Source: Agreia sp. PsM10 | GTDB taxonomy: Bacteria > Actinomycetota > Actinomycetes > Actinomycetales > Microbacteriaceae | DNA: 64,000 nt | Direction of reading: 5' to 3' | NCBI RefSeq assembly: GCF_030433855.1 | Contig: NZ_JARUXC010000009.1 | Span: 1-64,000 of the forward strand | Part shown: piece by piece, positions 51,517 through 59,495 of the stretch | How the letters are laid out: every line of letters begins with the position of its first letter | Position numbering within the stretch: position 1 is the stretch's first letter | Position numbers and translations under genes: made by a program | Notes under the pieces: generated by a model | What the model was told of the DNA's origin: nothing | The model's input: the letters and a program-made list of their open reading frames with translations, nothing else | Databases searched by the model: none

Positions 51517-52347
51517 ATGCGCAAGACCCTCATCGCCGGCATCGCGGCCGGCGCGTTCATCGCAGCCGCTGCTGCTCTTCCCGCATCCGCGGCCGAAGGC
51601 GACGCACAGCTCTCGGTGCTGCACGCGGTTCCCGGCGTCACCGTCGACGTCTACGTGAACGGGGCCCTCACCCTCGACGACTTCACGCCCGGCACGCTCG
51701 CCGGCCCCCTGCCGCTTGCGGCCGGCACCTACTCGGTGGCCATCACGGCATCCGACGCCGCCGATGCGAGCGCCCCGGTGATCGGGCCGGTCGATCTGTC
51801 GCTGGCGGCGAACGGAAACTACACCGCCGTCGCCCACCTCGACGCATCCGGAAACCCGACCGCCACCCTGTTCACGAACGACACAGCCACCCTCGCCGCC
51901 GGCGAGGGACGCCTGACCGTGCGCCACGTCGCCGCCGCTCCCGCGGTCGACGTTCTCGCCGCAGGCAGCCCCGTGATCACGAACCTCGCGAACCCGGGCG
52001 AGTCCGTGCTCACCCTTCCCGCCGGCACCGTGTCGGCGTCGGTCGCCGCTACAGGAACCACCGACCCTGTGATCGGTCCGGCCGACGTCGACGTGGCCGA
52101 GGGAACGAACACCATCGTCTACGCGTGGGGCAGCCTCGCCGACGACAACCTGGCGCTCGCGGTGCAGACCATCGGCGGACTGCACTCGAACCCGGGCGGT
52201 GTTCCCGCGGGCAACGCGGGCCTCGTCGCCACCAACAAGCCTGCAGACTCCACCGGTCTGCTGGTCGGCGGGGCGCTCGCCCTTCTGCTCGCGGCGCTCG
52301 CAATCACCGCCGTGCGCAGCCGGGTGCTCGCCAAGGCCGAGCGCTGA
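51517..52347 (+). CDS. DUF4397 surface protein
   Basis: The 276-residue precursor has a signal peptide (to about Ala25), two DUF4397 units (LSVLHAVPGVTVDVYVNGALTLDDF, about 32-120, and LTVRHVAAAPAVDVLAAGSPV, about 130-210) and a C-terminal membrane segment with a basic tail (LLVGGALALLLAALAI). There is no LPXTG-type sorting motif, so it may be only membrane-anchored. AGGAGGT precedes ATG 51517. It is the first gene of an operon with the sortase, ECF sigma and anti-sigma genes. Confidence 0.88.
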   Translation: MRKTLIAGIAAGAFIAAAAALPASAAEGDAQLSVLHAVPGVTVDVYVNGALTLDDFTPGTLAGPLPLAAGTYSVAITASDAADASAPVIGPVDLSLAANGNYTAVAHLDASGNPTATLFTNDTATLAAGEGRLTVRHVAAAPAVDVLAAGSPVITNLANPGESVLTLPAGTVSASVAATGTTDPVIGPADVDVAEGTNTIVYAWGSLADDNLALAVQTIGGLHSNPGGVPAGNAGLVATNKPADSTGLLVGGALALLLAALAITAVRSRVLAKAER

Positions 52348-53057
52348 CCGGCAGGCACTCCCTCGCGACCGCGGTTCGGGCACACGCAGCCCGGGCCGCG
52401 GTCGTCGGCGCGCTCGCGTGCGCCTCGGTGCTGCTGATCACCGGATGCGGCGTCGCCGCCGACGCCCCGGCGACTCCGCCGCCGGCCGGCGTCGCGCGGT
52501 CGGAGACACCCGCGCCGACGCCCAGCGCGACCGGCGCGCCGGCCGGGCCCGCGGCATCCGGCGTGCCCCTGACCGACGCGAGTCTGGGGGCGCACACCGC
52601 CCAGCCCCTGGTGCAGCCGGCCCGCGTCGAGGTGCCGTCACTCGGCATCGACGTGACGGTGGCGCCCGAGGGAGTCGACGCGACCGGGGCGCTCGCGCTC
52701 TCCGACGACCCCGCCGTCGCGTCGTGGTACCGCTACGGACCGACCCCGTGGAGCACGGCCGGAACCGCCGTGATCGCCGCCCACGTCGACTCGTTCGACT
52801 ACGGCGTCGGCCAGTTCGCCCGGCTGCTGGATGCCCCGGTCGGCACCGAGATCGTGACCACCTCGGTCGATGGCCGGGTCGCGCGCTTCTCCGTGCAGCA
52901 GGTCTCCATGGTCGACAAGACCGGCGTCGACTGGAACGCCGTCTTCGACCGCTCGGGCCCGCACCTGCTGGCGCTCGTCACCTGCGGGGGAGAGTTCGAC
53001 TACGACACGGGTCACTACCTGAGCAACGTGATCGTCACAGCGGCACCGATCGCGTGA
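52344..53057 (+). CDS. class F sortase, starting at CTG
   Basis: The 237-residue protein has a signal-like start with a TGC lipobox (residues 35-37), a Pro/Thr linker (about 43-65) and the class F sortase core: VEVPSLGIDVTVAPEGVDATGAL, WYRYGPTPWSTAGTAVIAAHVD (catalytic His) and LLALVTCGGEFD (catalytic Cys). No ATG, GTG or TTG lies in frame between the body of the DUF4397 gene and the lipobox region. CTG 52344 overlaps the DUF4397 stop as CTGA and gives a good n-region (MTGRHSLATAVRAH), so a coupled CTG start is the best reading. Confidence 0.85.
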   Translation: MTGRHSLATAVRAHAARAAVVGALACASVLLITGCGVAADAPATPPPAGVARSETPAPTPSATGAPAGPAASGVPLTDASLGAHTAQPLVQPARVEVPSLGIDVTVAPEGVDATGALALSDDPAVASWYRYGPTPWSTAGTAVIAAHVDSFDYGVGQFARLLDAPVGTEIVTTSVDGRVARFSVQQVSMVDKTGVDWNAVFDRSGPHLLALVTCGGEFDYDTGHYLSNVIVTAAPIA

Positions 53058-53108
53058 CGGGGGTGGCGACGTATGCTCGAGGTGTCAACAAGGAAGCCGC
53101 ACACTGAC

Positions 53109-53663
53109 GTGACCGACACATCCATCGACGAGAGCGCGCTGGTCGACGCCTTTCTATCGGGCGACGACCGAGCGCTGGCCGGCGTCTACGAGCGCTGGTC
53201 GTCGCTCGTCTACACGTTGGCGCTGCGCTCGCTGGGCGACGCGCGCGACGCGGAGGACGTGACCCAGAAGGTGTTCGTCGCCGCGTGGCGCGGGCGTTCC
53301 GGCTACGACCCCGAGCGGGCGAGCATGGGCGGCTGGCTCGTGGGGATCACCCGGCACTGCATCGCCGACGCCCACGAGGCACGCAGCCGGATGCGCCGGG
53401 CCGACGAGGCCCACGCCCTCGAGAGCGTCGCCGCGACGGTCGACGACACGGCGGAGGTGGCCGACAGGCTGATGATGGCCGACGAGCTCGAGCGGCTCGA
53501 CCCCGTGCCGCGAACGATCATGCGGCTGGCCTTCTTCGCCGACCTGACCCACGCCCAGATCGCCGACAGACTGGGGCTTCCGCTCGGAACGGTGAAAAGT
53601 CACATCCGTCGAAGTCTGTCTCGGCTACGAATACGTTTGGAGGTGAACGATGACACATATTGA
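53109..53663 (+). CDS. ECF sigma factor (RskA-linked)
   Basis: The 184-residue protein has sigma region 2 ([28 protein letters not shown] and [14 protein letters not shown]) and region 4 ([42 protein letters not shown]). The RskA-type anti-sigma gene overlaps its end by 14 bases, as in the SigK/ECF19 group. TATGCT at 53072-53077 is a possible -10, and AAGGAAG precedes GTG 53109; ATG 53073 is an alternative. It probably controls its own operon with the DUF4397 and sortase genes. Confidence 0.9.
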   Translation: MTDTSIDESALVDAFLSGDDRALAGVYERWSSLVYTLALRSLGDARDAEDVTQKVFVAAWRGRSGYDPERASMGGWLVGITRHCIADAHEARSRMRRADEAHALESVAATVDDTAEVADRLMMADELERLDPVPRTIMRLAFFADLTHAQIADRLGLPLGTVKSHIRRSLSRLRIRLEVNDDTY

Positions 53664-54453
53664 TGCCGACGAACTGGCGCTGATCGCCCTGGGCGAGGTG
53701 ACGCCGAGCGAGATCGAGGCCGAGCACCTGGCCTCGTGTGCCGCGTGCGCCGCCGAACTGCGCGAGCTGTCGACGGTGGTGCGCCGGGGCCGGTCTGCGC
53801 AGGGCGAGTCGCTCGCCGAGCCGTCGCCCGCGGTGTGGGAGCGCATCCGGACCCAGATCAGCGCCGATACGGATGTCGCGGCCGCCGTTCGCCCCGTCTC
53901 GGGCGCTGAGATGTCACAGATGGCGGCCTCGCCCGCCGAGAAGACGCCATCTGCGCCATCTCAGCCGGCATCCGAGCGTGCTCGCAGGCGCTGGCGTACG
54001 CGGATGGTGGTTCCGCTGGCCGTCGCCGCGCTCGTGGTGGGGCTCGTCGCCGGAACTGGAGTCGGCATCTGGTGGCAGTCGGCTCAGAGCGCGAACACCG
54101 GAGTCGTGGTCGCGGGAGCAGAGCTCGACCCGTTCCCCGACTGGGCGGATGCGCACGGCAGCGCGGTGGTCGAGGTTCTGGCCGACGGCACGCGTCAGGT
54201 CGTGGTCGACATCGACACAGCAGGCCAGAGTGGCCCGGCCGACGACAGGCTGCGCGAGGTGTGGCTGATCTCGGCAGACGGAACCGCACTCGTCAGCATC
54301 GGCTTCCTCGACGGGGCCGAGGGCAGGTTCGATCTACCGTCGGGGGTCGACCTCGCGACATACTCCCTCGTCGACGTCTCGGCCGAGCCCGACGATGGCG
54401 ATGCCACGCACTCGGGCGACTCGATCGTGCGAGGCGAGCTGCGCAGCATCTGA
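53650..54453 (+). CDS. RskA-type anti-sigma factor
   Basis: The 267-residue protein has an N-terminal zinc anti-sigma motif (H-x3-C-x2-[10 protein letters not shown]), a linker (about 85-115), one membrane helix ([22 protein letters not shown], about 119-140) and the RskA extracellular domain ([41 protein letters not shown]). It holds the sigma factor until proteolysis on a signal. The linker includes a palindromic repeat element (53906-53964), so this part is probably an insertion. Confidence 0.92.
   Translation: MTHIDADELALIALGEVTPSEIEAEHLASCAACAAELRELSTVVRRGRSAQGESLAEPSPAVWERIRTQISADTDVAAAVRPVSGAEMSQMAASPAEKTPSAPSQPASERARRRWRTRMVVPLAVAALVVGLVAGTGVGIWWQSAQSANTGVVVAGAELDPFPDWADAHGSAVVEVLADGTRQVVVDIDTAGQSGPADDRLREVWLISADGTALVSIGFLDGAEGRFDLPSGVDLATYSLVDVSAEPDDGDATHSGDSIVRGELRSI
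53906..53964. repeat. palindromic element inside the anti-sigma linker
   Basis: Outer arms CTGAGATG / CATCTCAG and inner arms AGATGGCG / CGCCATCT form an arm-spacer-arm palindrome that keeps the reading frame and encodes [20 protein letters not shown]. Confidence 0.65.
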
Positions 54454-54456
54454 GCG

Positions 54457-54487
54457 GGGCCCGGGCTCCTGACGAGGAGCCGGGCCC
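54457..54487. terminator. GC-rich hairpin terminator
   Basis: GGGCCCGGGCTCCT, GACG, then AGGAGCCGGGCCC pair strongly between the convergent anti-sigma and acidic-protein genes. Confidence 0.82.
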
Positions 54488-54494
54488 TGTCGCC

Positions 54495-54806
54495 TTACTC
54501 TGCGGTGCGGTCGACGTCGCTCGCGGTGTCGACGTCGCTCGCGGTGTCGGTGTCGCTCGCGGTGTCGGTGTCGCTGGCGTTCGAGATGTCGACGGCGCCG
54601 TCGGATCCGTTGCCGTTGCCCTCGGTGCGGGGGCGCGTCTTGCCCTCGTCGACGGCGCGGATGCTGCGGAGGTCGTCGTCGAGCCCCGCGTCGCGAGCCG
54701 CGTCGGCCTCGGCGTGGTCGCGGCGTCCGGCCTCCTTCTCCTCTTCTGTCGCTTCGGTGGCGCCGTCCATGATGGGCGCGTCCTGGGTCTTCTTGTTGTC
54801 GGTCAT
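54495..54806 (-). CDS. small acidic protein with Asp-Thr-Ala-Ser repeats
   Basis: The 103-residue protein is highly acidic and likely disordered. Its C-terminal part has four six-residue repeats (DTASDV or DTASDT type) encoded by a tandem 18-base repeat at 54510-54581. TACGAT lies six bases before ATG 54806 on its strand, so it is probably expressed from a leaderless mRNA. I do not recognise a family. Confidence 0.75.
   Translation of the reverse strand: MTDNKKTQDAPIMDGATEATEEEKEAGRRDHAEADAARDAGLDDDLRSIRAVDEGKTRPRTEGNGNGSDGAVDISNASDTDTASDTDTASDVDTASDVDRTAE
54510..54581. repeat. 18-base tandem repeat, four units
   Basis: Units start GTCGACGTCGCTCGCGGT (54510, 54528) and GTCGGTGTCGCTCGCGGT (54546), with a diverged fourth at 54564. 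The array is in frame and can vary in copy number without breaking the gene. Confidence 0.85.
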
Positions 54807-54978
54807 ATCCGAATCGTACGTCCGGGTGCCCCCGTGCACGGGTGGCTTGCACGGCCGCAGAACATCTGGGTCGAATCCAGGTGGCGGAGGCCGGCGCACG
54901 CGGCGTCAACCCCATCGGGGCGAATCGGATGCCGCGGGTACCGTCACTAAAACGTGTCTCACCCCCGAAAGGATCGCC

Positions 54979-55872
54979 ATGACCGACCAGTACACCTTCC
55001 AGGATCCGTCTGCCATGTACTCCGACATCGACACGACGGCCCAGTACCAGCAGGGCGCCGGACTCGACGTGAGGCTGAACAACAGGGCCGACCACGGAGA
55101 GCAGAGCTACCGGGGATCCGGTCGACTCATCGGGCGCAAGGCCCTCATCACCGGCGGCGACTCGGGCATCGGCGCGGCCGTCGCGATCGCCTTCGCCCGC
55201 GAGGGCGCCGACGTCGTCATCTCGTACCTCGCCGAAGAGCAGCCGGATGCCGACAGGATTCTCGAACTCGTGCGCGAGGCCGGGCGCACGGGAGTGGGCA
55301 TCCCGGGCGACATCACCGACCCCGCGCACTGCCGTGCTCTCGTCGATCAGGCGGTCGAGGAGCTCGGCGGGCTCGACATCGTGGTGAACAATGCGGCGAA
55401 GCAGCAGCACGCGGAGTCCCTGGTCGACATCAGCGACGAGCAGTTCGACGAGACGATGAAGACCAATGTCTACGCCACGTTCTGGATCACCAAGGCGGCG
55501 CTCCCGCATCTCCGGCCCGGCGCCACGATCATCACCACCTCGTCGAACCAGGCGTACACCCCGAGCGAGAACCTCGTCGACTATGCGACGACGAAGGCCG
55601 CGGTCAACACCTTCTCGAAGGCACTGGCGCAGCAGCTCGCTCCGAAGGGCATCCGCGTGAACATCGTCGCGCCGGGCCCCATCTGGACGCCCCTTCAGAC
55701 GGCGGGAGGCCAGATCATCGAGGAGCTCCCCGAACTCGGCCAGGACACTCCCATCGGCCGCATCGGGCAGCCCGCCGAGCTCGCTCCGGCCTACGTGTTC
55801 CTCGCGTCGCCGGAGTCGAGCTACGTGGTCGGCGAGACGCTCACGGTCAACGGAGGCAAGCCCACTCCGTAA
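54979..55872 (+). CDS. short-chain dehydrogenase/reductase (YghA/general stress 39-like)
   Basis: The 297-residue SDR has a long N-terminal extension with the family-typical YRGSGRLIGRKALITGGDSGIG, then NNAAKQQ, Ser in IITTSSNQA and the catalytic YATTK. Members of this group are linked to general stress response and act on unknown aldehydes or ketones. GAAAGGA precedes ATG 54979. Its last 52 bases overlap the convergent tatB-like gene. Confidence 0.91.
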   Translation: MTDQYTFQDPSAMYSDIDTTAQYQQGAGLDVRLNNRADHGEQSYRGSGRLIGRKALITGGDSGIGAAVAIAFAREGADVVISYLAEEQPDADRILELVREAGRTGVGIPGDITDPAHCRALVDQAVEELGGLDIVVNNAAKQQHAESLVDISDEQFDETMKTNVYATFWITKAALPHLRPGATIITTSSNQAYTPSENLVDYATTKAAVNTFSKALAQQLAPKGIRVNIVAPGPIWTPLQTAGGQIIEELPELGQDTPIGRIGQPAELAPAYVFLASPESSYVVGETLTVNGGKPTP

Positions 55873-56396
55873 CCTGACTCCCCTCGGGCGGGCGTCGAGT
55901 TGCCCGATTCCGCCGCCTCGTGTGGATGCGACGGGGCGGAATCATGCAACTCGCTCGCTCGGTTGGTTGACTCCACCGCGTTGACGCGGGCGAGCAGCGC
56001 CTGCTGCCAACCGATCGCGGGTGCGGCCGGTCGCGGCGGCGGGGTGGATGCCTCGGGCTGGGCATCCGACGCCGGTTCGGCCGGGGCGGGATGGGATGCC
56101 GGCTCCGAGCCGACAGGCGGGGCGGGGTCGTCGCGCGGGGTCGGGTCGACGGCCAGCGCCTCCTGCACGATGCGGCGAGGGTCGTACTGCCGGGGGTCGA
56201 GCCTTCTCCACTCCGCCGGATCGAACTCGGGTCCGAGCTCTTCCGCGGCCCGAGCCTTTGCGCCGTCGAGAAACGCGCGAACGGTCGTGACGAGCGAGGC
56301 GAGTTTCTCGGCGTAGTGGGGCAGCCGCTCAGGGCCGATGATGATCGCGGCGATGATGCCGATCACGATCAGTTTGTCGAGGGTGAGTCCGAACAC
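55821..56396 (-). CDS. tatB: TatB-like twin-arginine translocase subunit
   Basis: The 191-residue protein has an N-terminal membrane helix with the hallmark Gly-Pro (LDKLIVIGIIAAIIIGPERLP), an amphipathic helix (EKLASLVTTVRAFLDGAKARAAEELG) and a long Pro/Ala-rich tail. The Glu after the GP favours TatB over TatA. GTG 56396 follows AAAGGAG. It is the last gene of a tatA-tatC-tatB run. Its tail includes a palindromic element (55896-55953) and overlaps the SDR gene by 52 bases. Confidence 0.85.
   Translation of the reverse strand: MFGLTLDKLIVIGIIAAIIIGPERLPHYAEKLASLVTTVRAFLDGAKARAAEELGPEFDPAEWRRLDPRQYDPRRIVQEALAVDPTPRDDPAPPVGSEPASHPAPAEPASDAQPEASTPPPRPAAPAIGWQQALLARVNAVESTNRASELHDSAPSHPHEAAESGNSTPARGESGYGVGLPPLTVSVSPTT
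55896..55953. repeat. palindromic element inside the tatB-like tail
   Basis: Outer arms CGAGTTG / CAACTCG and inner arms GATTCCGCC / GGCGGAATC form an arm-spacer-arm palindrome, translated as part of the TatB tail. Confidence 0.65.
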
Positions 56397-56490
56397 GGGG
56401 TGCTCCTTTCGGGCGGTCGGGCGGCCGGTCGGGCGGGTGGTCGGGGGGTCAGGCGGTTGGGCGGCCAAGGCGCGAGGGGGTCGGCGCCTG

Positions 56491-57363
56491 TCAGGCGTCG
56501 ACGAGATTGCGGTCGATGTCGAGTTCGCGGTCGACGTCCACGTTGTGGTCGTGAGCTGCGTCATCGGTCAGCAGTCGGGCGCGTCGCTTGGCGGCGACGC
56601 GGTCGTGCAGCACCGCGATCACCGCTGCGGCAGCGAACAAAGCGGCCATGGGAACGGCCAGCAGGAACATCGTGGCGATGTCGGCGGAGGGTGTGGCGAT
56701 GGCGCTGAACACCAGGATGCCGAGGATCACGACCCGCCAGCTCGACACGACCGTCCTGCCCGGAAGCACGCCGACCGCGTTGAGCAGCACCACGAACACG
56801 GGCAGAACGAAGGCCACGCCCACGGCGAGAACGAGCTTCATCACGAAGTCCACGTAGTACGAGGCCACGAGCACCGTGCTGTCATCGGTCGATGCGATGC
56901 CGGCCAGCAGCTCGACGACGTGCGGGAACAGGAGGAAGCCCGTGACGCATCCGATGACGAAGAGCGGCACGGCCGCGACGAAGAAGCCCAGCGTGTAGTT
57001 CTTCTCGCGGCGGGTGAGCCCGGGCAGGAAGAAGGCGAAGACCTGGTGCAGCCAGACCGGACTCGACAGGGCCGCCCCGGCGAAGAGGGCGATGCGCAGC
57101 TTCAGGTCGAAGGCCGCGCTGATGCTGTCGTAGTTCAGGCTGGCGTTGCGCGATGCGGCCAACTCCTCGATGGGTGTGCGCAGGATCTCGAGGATCTGGT
57201 CGCTGAGCAGGTACCCCGCTGCGGCTCCGACGAGCAGCGCGAGCAGGATGCGGAACAGACGCGTGCGCGCCTCCCGCAGATGCTCGATGAGCGTCATCCG
57301 GCCTCTGTCGGCCCGGCCGGCCCGGCCCGCCTTGCTGCCGCGTGAGCGGCGTGAGCCGCGCAC
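56491..57363 (-). CDS. tatC: TatC twin-arginine translocase subunit
   Basis: The 290-residue protein has six membrane segments and the TatC signature region MTLIEHLREARTRLF, with the periplasmic loop LTRREKNYTLGFF after the second segments and a charged C-terminal tail with Asp/His repeats. TatC binds the twin-arginine signal. GTG 57363 would start two bases after the tatA stop and give the basic N-terminal extension usual in actinobacterial TatC; ATG 57297 is the alternative. Confidence 0.92.
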   Translation of the reverse strand: MRGSRRSRGSKAGRAGRADRGRMTLIEHLREARTRLFRILLALLVGAAAGYLLSDQILEILRTPIEELAASRNASLNYDSISAAFDLKLRIALFAGAALSSPVWLHQVFAFFLPGLTRREKNYTLGFFVAAVPLFVIGCVTGFLLFPHVVELLAGIASTDDSTVLVASYYVDFVMKLVLAVGVAFVLPVFVVLLNAVGVLPGRTVVSSWRVVILGILVFSAIATPSADIATMFLLAVPMAALFAAAAVIAVLHDRVAAKRRARLLTDDAAHDHNVDVDRELDIDRNLVDA

Positions 57364-57365
57364 GG

Positions 57366-57584
57366 TCAGAGCCGGTCTGCGGGAACGGGCGCATCCACGG
57401 TCGTCGCCGAGGTCGCAGGAGCGTCTGCGGCTGAGGACCCGTCGCGGGATTCGGACTTGAGGATACGGGCCGACTGCCCGACGCTCTTGGCGAGGGCCGG
57501 CAGTTTGCTGGCCCCGAAGAAGAGCAGCACGACGGCGAGGAGGATGAGCGCGTGCCATCCGGTGAGGTTATGGAGCAGTCCCAT
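57366..57584 (-). CDS. tatA: TatA twin-arginine translocase subunit
   Basis: The 72-residue protein has one membrane helix (WHALILLAVVLLFFGASKLP with the Phe-Gly hinge), an amphipathic helix (ALAKSVGQSARILKSE) and a short acidic tail. It forms the pore with TatC. AGAAGG precedes ATG 57584 on its strand. It starts about 110 bases after the dioxygenase-like gene. Confidence 0.92.
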   Translation of the reverse strand: MGLLHNLTGWHALILLAVVLLFFGASKLPALAKSVGQSARILKSESRDGSSAADAPATSATTVDAPVPADRL

Positions 57585-57693
57585 GAGGGGCCTTCTTTCG
57601 TGCGTGAGGTGGAGGAGGTGAGCGTCCGCGCCCGCTGGGGTCATGTGCGCCCGGTCGAGGGGCCGCGGATGCGCCGAATGGGCGCGGATGCGG

Positions 57694-58680
57694 CTAGTTC
57701 GCCGGTCCGCCGCCGCCGCTGGGCGCGGCGCCCGCGGTGGGTGCGGTGGAGGTATCGACGCGAACGGTGAGCGCGACCTGGTAGCCGTTCGTCGCATCCC
57801 CGGTCACGGTCGCGAGCTGCAGGGCGCCGCCGTCGTCACCGAAGACGTTGTCGTCATCGAGGCTGAGCTTCGAGAGGTTCGAGCTCGAGCCGTCGTACCC
57901 CGAGAGGGCGTAGACGGTGTCGCACACGTCTTGCGGCAGGGCGACCTGCGAGGTCGCGATGGCGTTGGCCGAGTCGGTGATGTCGCCGATCGCGGGGTAG
58001 ACCTCGAAGTGGATGTGGGGCCAGCGGCCGCTGTAGCAGGCCGGGAAGATCGAGGAGTACGACACGGTTCCGTTGCCGTCGGCGACCTGTACGCCGCGCA
58101 GGTAGGTCTCGTTCTCGACGCCCGACGAGTACATTGAGTAGTTGCCGTCGGCGTCGCAGTGCCAGACGTAGACGGCGACGTTCGCGAACGGGGCATCGTT
58201 GTTCGCCATGTCGAGGATGGTCAGGCTCAGCGAGATCGGAACGCCGGCGGCGGTGGTGCCGCTACCGAGGCTCGAGCGGATGTCGCTGCGCACGATGCCC
58301 GACTGCTCGAGCACGTCGGCCCCGTTCGATCCGTCGCCCGGATACGGGCCGGCGGTCTCGTCGGGGGTCTCGCCGGCGGGCACCGCGACGGTGGATGCTG
58401 CGGCCGTGCTGCTCGTGGTGGGCGTGGCCGTCGGAGTGGCGATGGCAGTGGCCGTCGCGGTGCCTGCCGCGGTCGAGCCGGAGCCGCCCGTGGAGCAGGC
58501 CGCGAGGGCGACGGCTCCGGCGCCGAGTCCGAGCATGCTCAGAACGACACGGCGGCTGACGAGCGTGCGGATGTCGAAGGCGACGCCCTGATCGACGACC
58601 TCCTCGTCGGCGCGGTCGAGGAGTCGGCCCTCGTAGGCCGGCCCCTGCGGGGTGAGTTCTGGTTCGGGGATCCTGCTCAT
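57694..58680 (-). CDS. Tat-lipoprotein intradiol ring-cleavage dioxygenase-like
   Basis: The 328-residue precursor has a late twin-arginine signal (VSRRVVLSMLG, Arg43-Arg44) ending in a lipobox LAAC (Cys62), an Ala/Thr linker and an intradiol dioxygenase-like domain: ETAGPYPGDGSNGADVL, RSDIR, VYVWHCDADGNYSMY and the iron ligands in CYSGRWPHIHFEVY (Tyr216, His222, His224). Such enzymes open catechol rings with non-haem Fe(III). This one should fold and load iron inside and then be exported by Tat and anchored. It lies just upstream of tatA-tatC-tatB. Confidence 0.9.
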   Translation of the reverse strand: MSRIPEPELTPQGPAYEGRLLDRADEEVVDQGVAFDIRTLVSRRVVLSMLGLGAGAVALAACSTGGSGSTAAGTATATAIATPTATPTTSSTAAASTVAVPAGETPDETAGPYPGDGSNGADVLEQSGIVRSDIRSSLGSGTTAAGVPISLSLTILDMANNDAPFANVAVYVWHCDADGNYSMYSSGVENETYLRGVQVADGNGTVSYSSIFPACYSGRWPHIHFEVYPAIGDITDSANAIATSQVALPQDVCDTVYALSGYDGSSSNLSKLSLDDDNVFGDDGGALQLATVTGDATNGYQVALTVRVDTSTAPTAGAAPSGGGGPAN

Positions 58681-58783
58681 GACTGCCTCTCGGAGTTGAC
58701 GTTCGGTTCGTTCTGAAACGTCAGTCTTCGGGGCGGTGCTATGCGATTCCTATGAGTCGCCTACGGGGCGGTTATGAGCTGGG

Positions 58784-59323
58784 TCAGTGCAGTTCGCTGC
58801 TCGACACGACGGTCGCGAAGCTGCCGTCGAGCGCCGCCATGAACGACGCGTGCACCGTGGCGCCCGGAACGACGGTCTCGCCGAAGGTGAGATCGGGCGC
58901 GGTGCATGCGTCGCTCACCACCGTGACCTCGAAGCCCAGTTCGCTGGCGGCGCGGGTCGTCGAGTCGATGCACATGCTGCTCATCATTCCCACGATCACG
59001 AGCTCGGTGACGCCCTCGTCGACGAGCAGCTCCTGAAGGCCGGTTCCGATGAAGCTGTTGGGCTCGTGCTTCTCGAGCACGATCTCGTCGTTGCTCGGCG
59101 CGACGAGCGGGTGGATGCCGATGCCCGGCGTGCCCGGGCGGAAGAAGGTGGCGTCGGGGTCGGTCGACACGTGGAAGATGTGCACGACGGTTTCACCGGA
59201 TGCGCGGAAGGACTCGAGCACAGTGCGCGCGACGGCGGCCGCGGCATCCGGTTCGACGAGCGGAAACGCGCCCCCGGGGAAGTAGTCGAGCTGGATGTCC
59301 ACGATGAGCAGTGCGCGAGTCAT
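58784..59323 (-). CDS. isochorismatase-like cysteine hydrolase
   Basis: The 179-residue protein has the isochorismatase fold triad: LLIVDIQLDYFPGG (Asp9), KHEPNSFIG (Lys) and VIVGMMSSMCIDSTTRAA (catalytic Cys near residue 113). Family members hydrolyse amides or enol ethers such as nicotinamide or isochorismate. CATACT lies six bases before ATG 59323 on its strand. It precedes the dioxygenase-like gene by about 100 bases on the same strand. Confidence 0.9.
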   Translation of the reverse strand: MTRALLIVDIQLDYFPGGAFPLVEPDAAAAVARTVLESFRASGETVVHIFHVSTDPDATFFRPGTPGIGIHPLVAPSNDEIVLEKHEPNSFIGTGLQELLVDEGVTELVIVGMMSSMCIDSTTRAASELGFEVTVVSDACTAPDLTFGETVVPGATVHASFMAALDGSFATVVSSSELH

Positions 59324-59495
59324 TCGCCCAGTATGCCGCTCCTCTCGTGCGTGCGTGCGCGGGTGCACCGGGCGTGAACCTGATTGTTCTCCGTGTCCGT
59401 GAGCTTTGTCGGGCTACCCGCACCCGACTCGGGGGCCCCTCTCAGTTGCGATCCGCAAAATACTTGTCATGACAACTAATAGAGGAACCCTCAGT

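Noticed and set aside
54510-54581. CRISPR-like array
   Set aside because: The 18-base units are contiguous with no spacers and stay in the reading frame, so this is a coding tandem repeat.
54505-54978. Upstream extension of the SDR at 54979
   Set aside because: It mirrors the acidic repeat protein and the terminator; GAAAGGA and the family start support ATG 54979.
58681-58783. ECF-type promoter in the gap before the dioxygenase-like gene
   Set aside because: GGGGCGGT direct repeats and a TGACGTT / AACGTCA pair are visible but no -35/-10 match was convincing.
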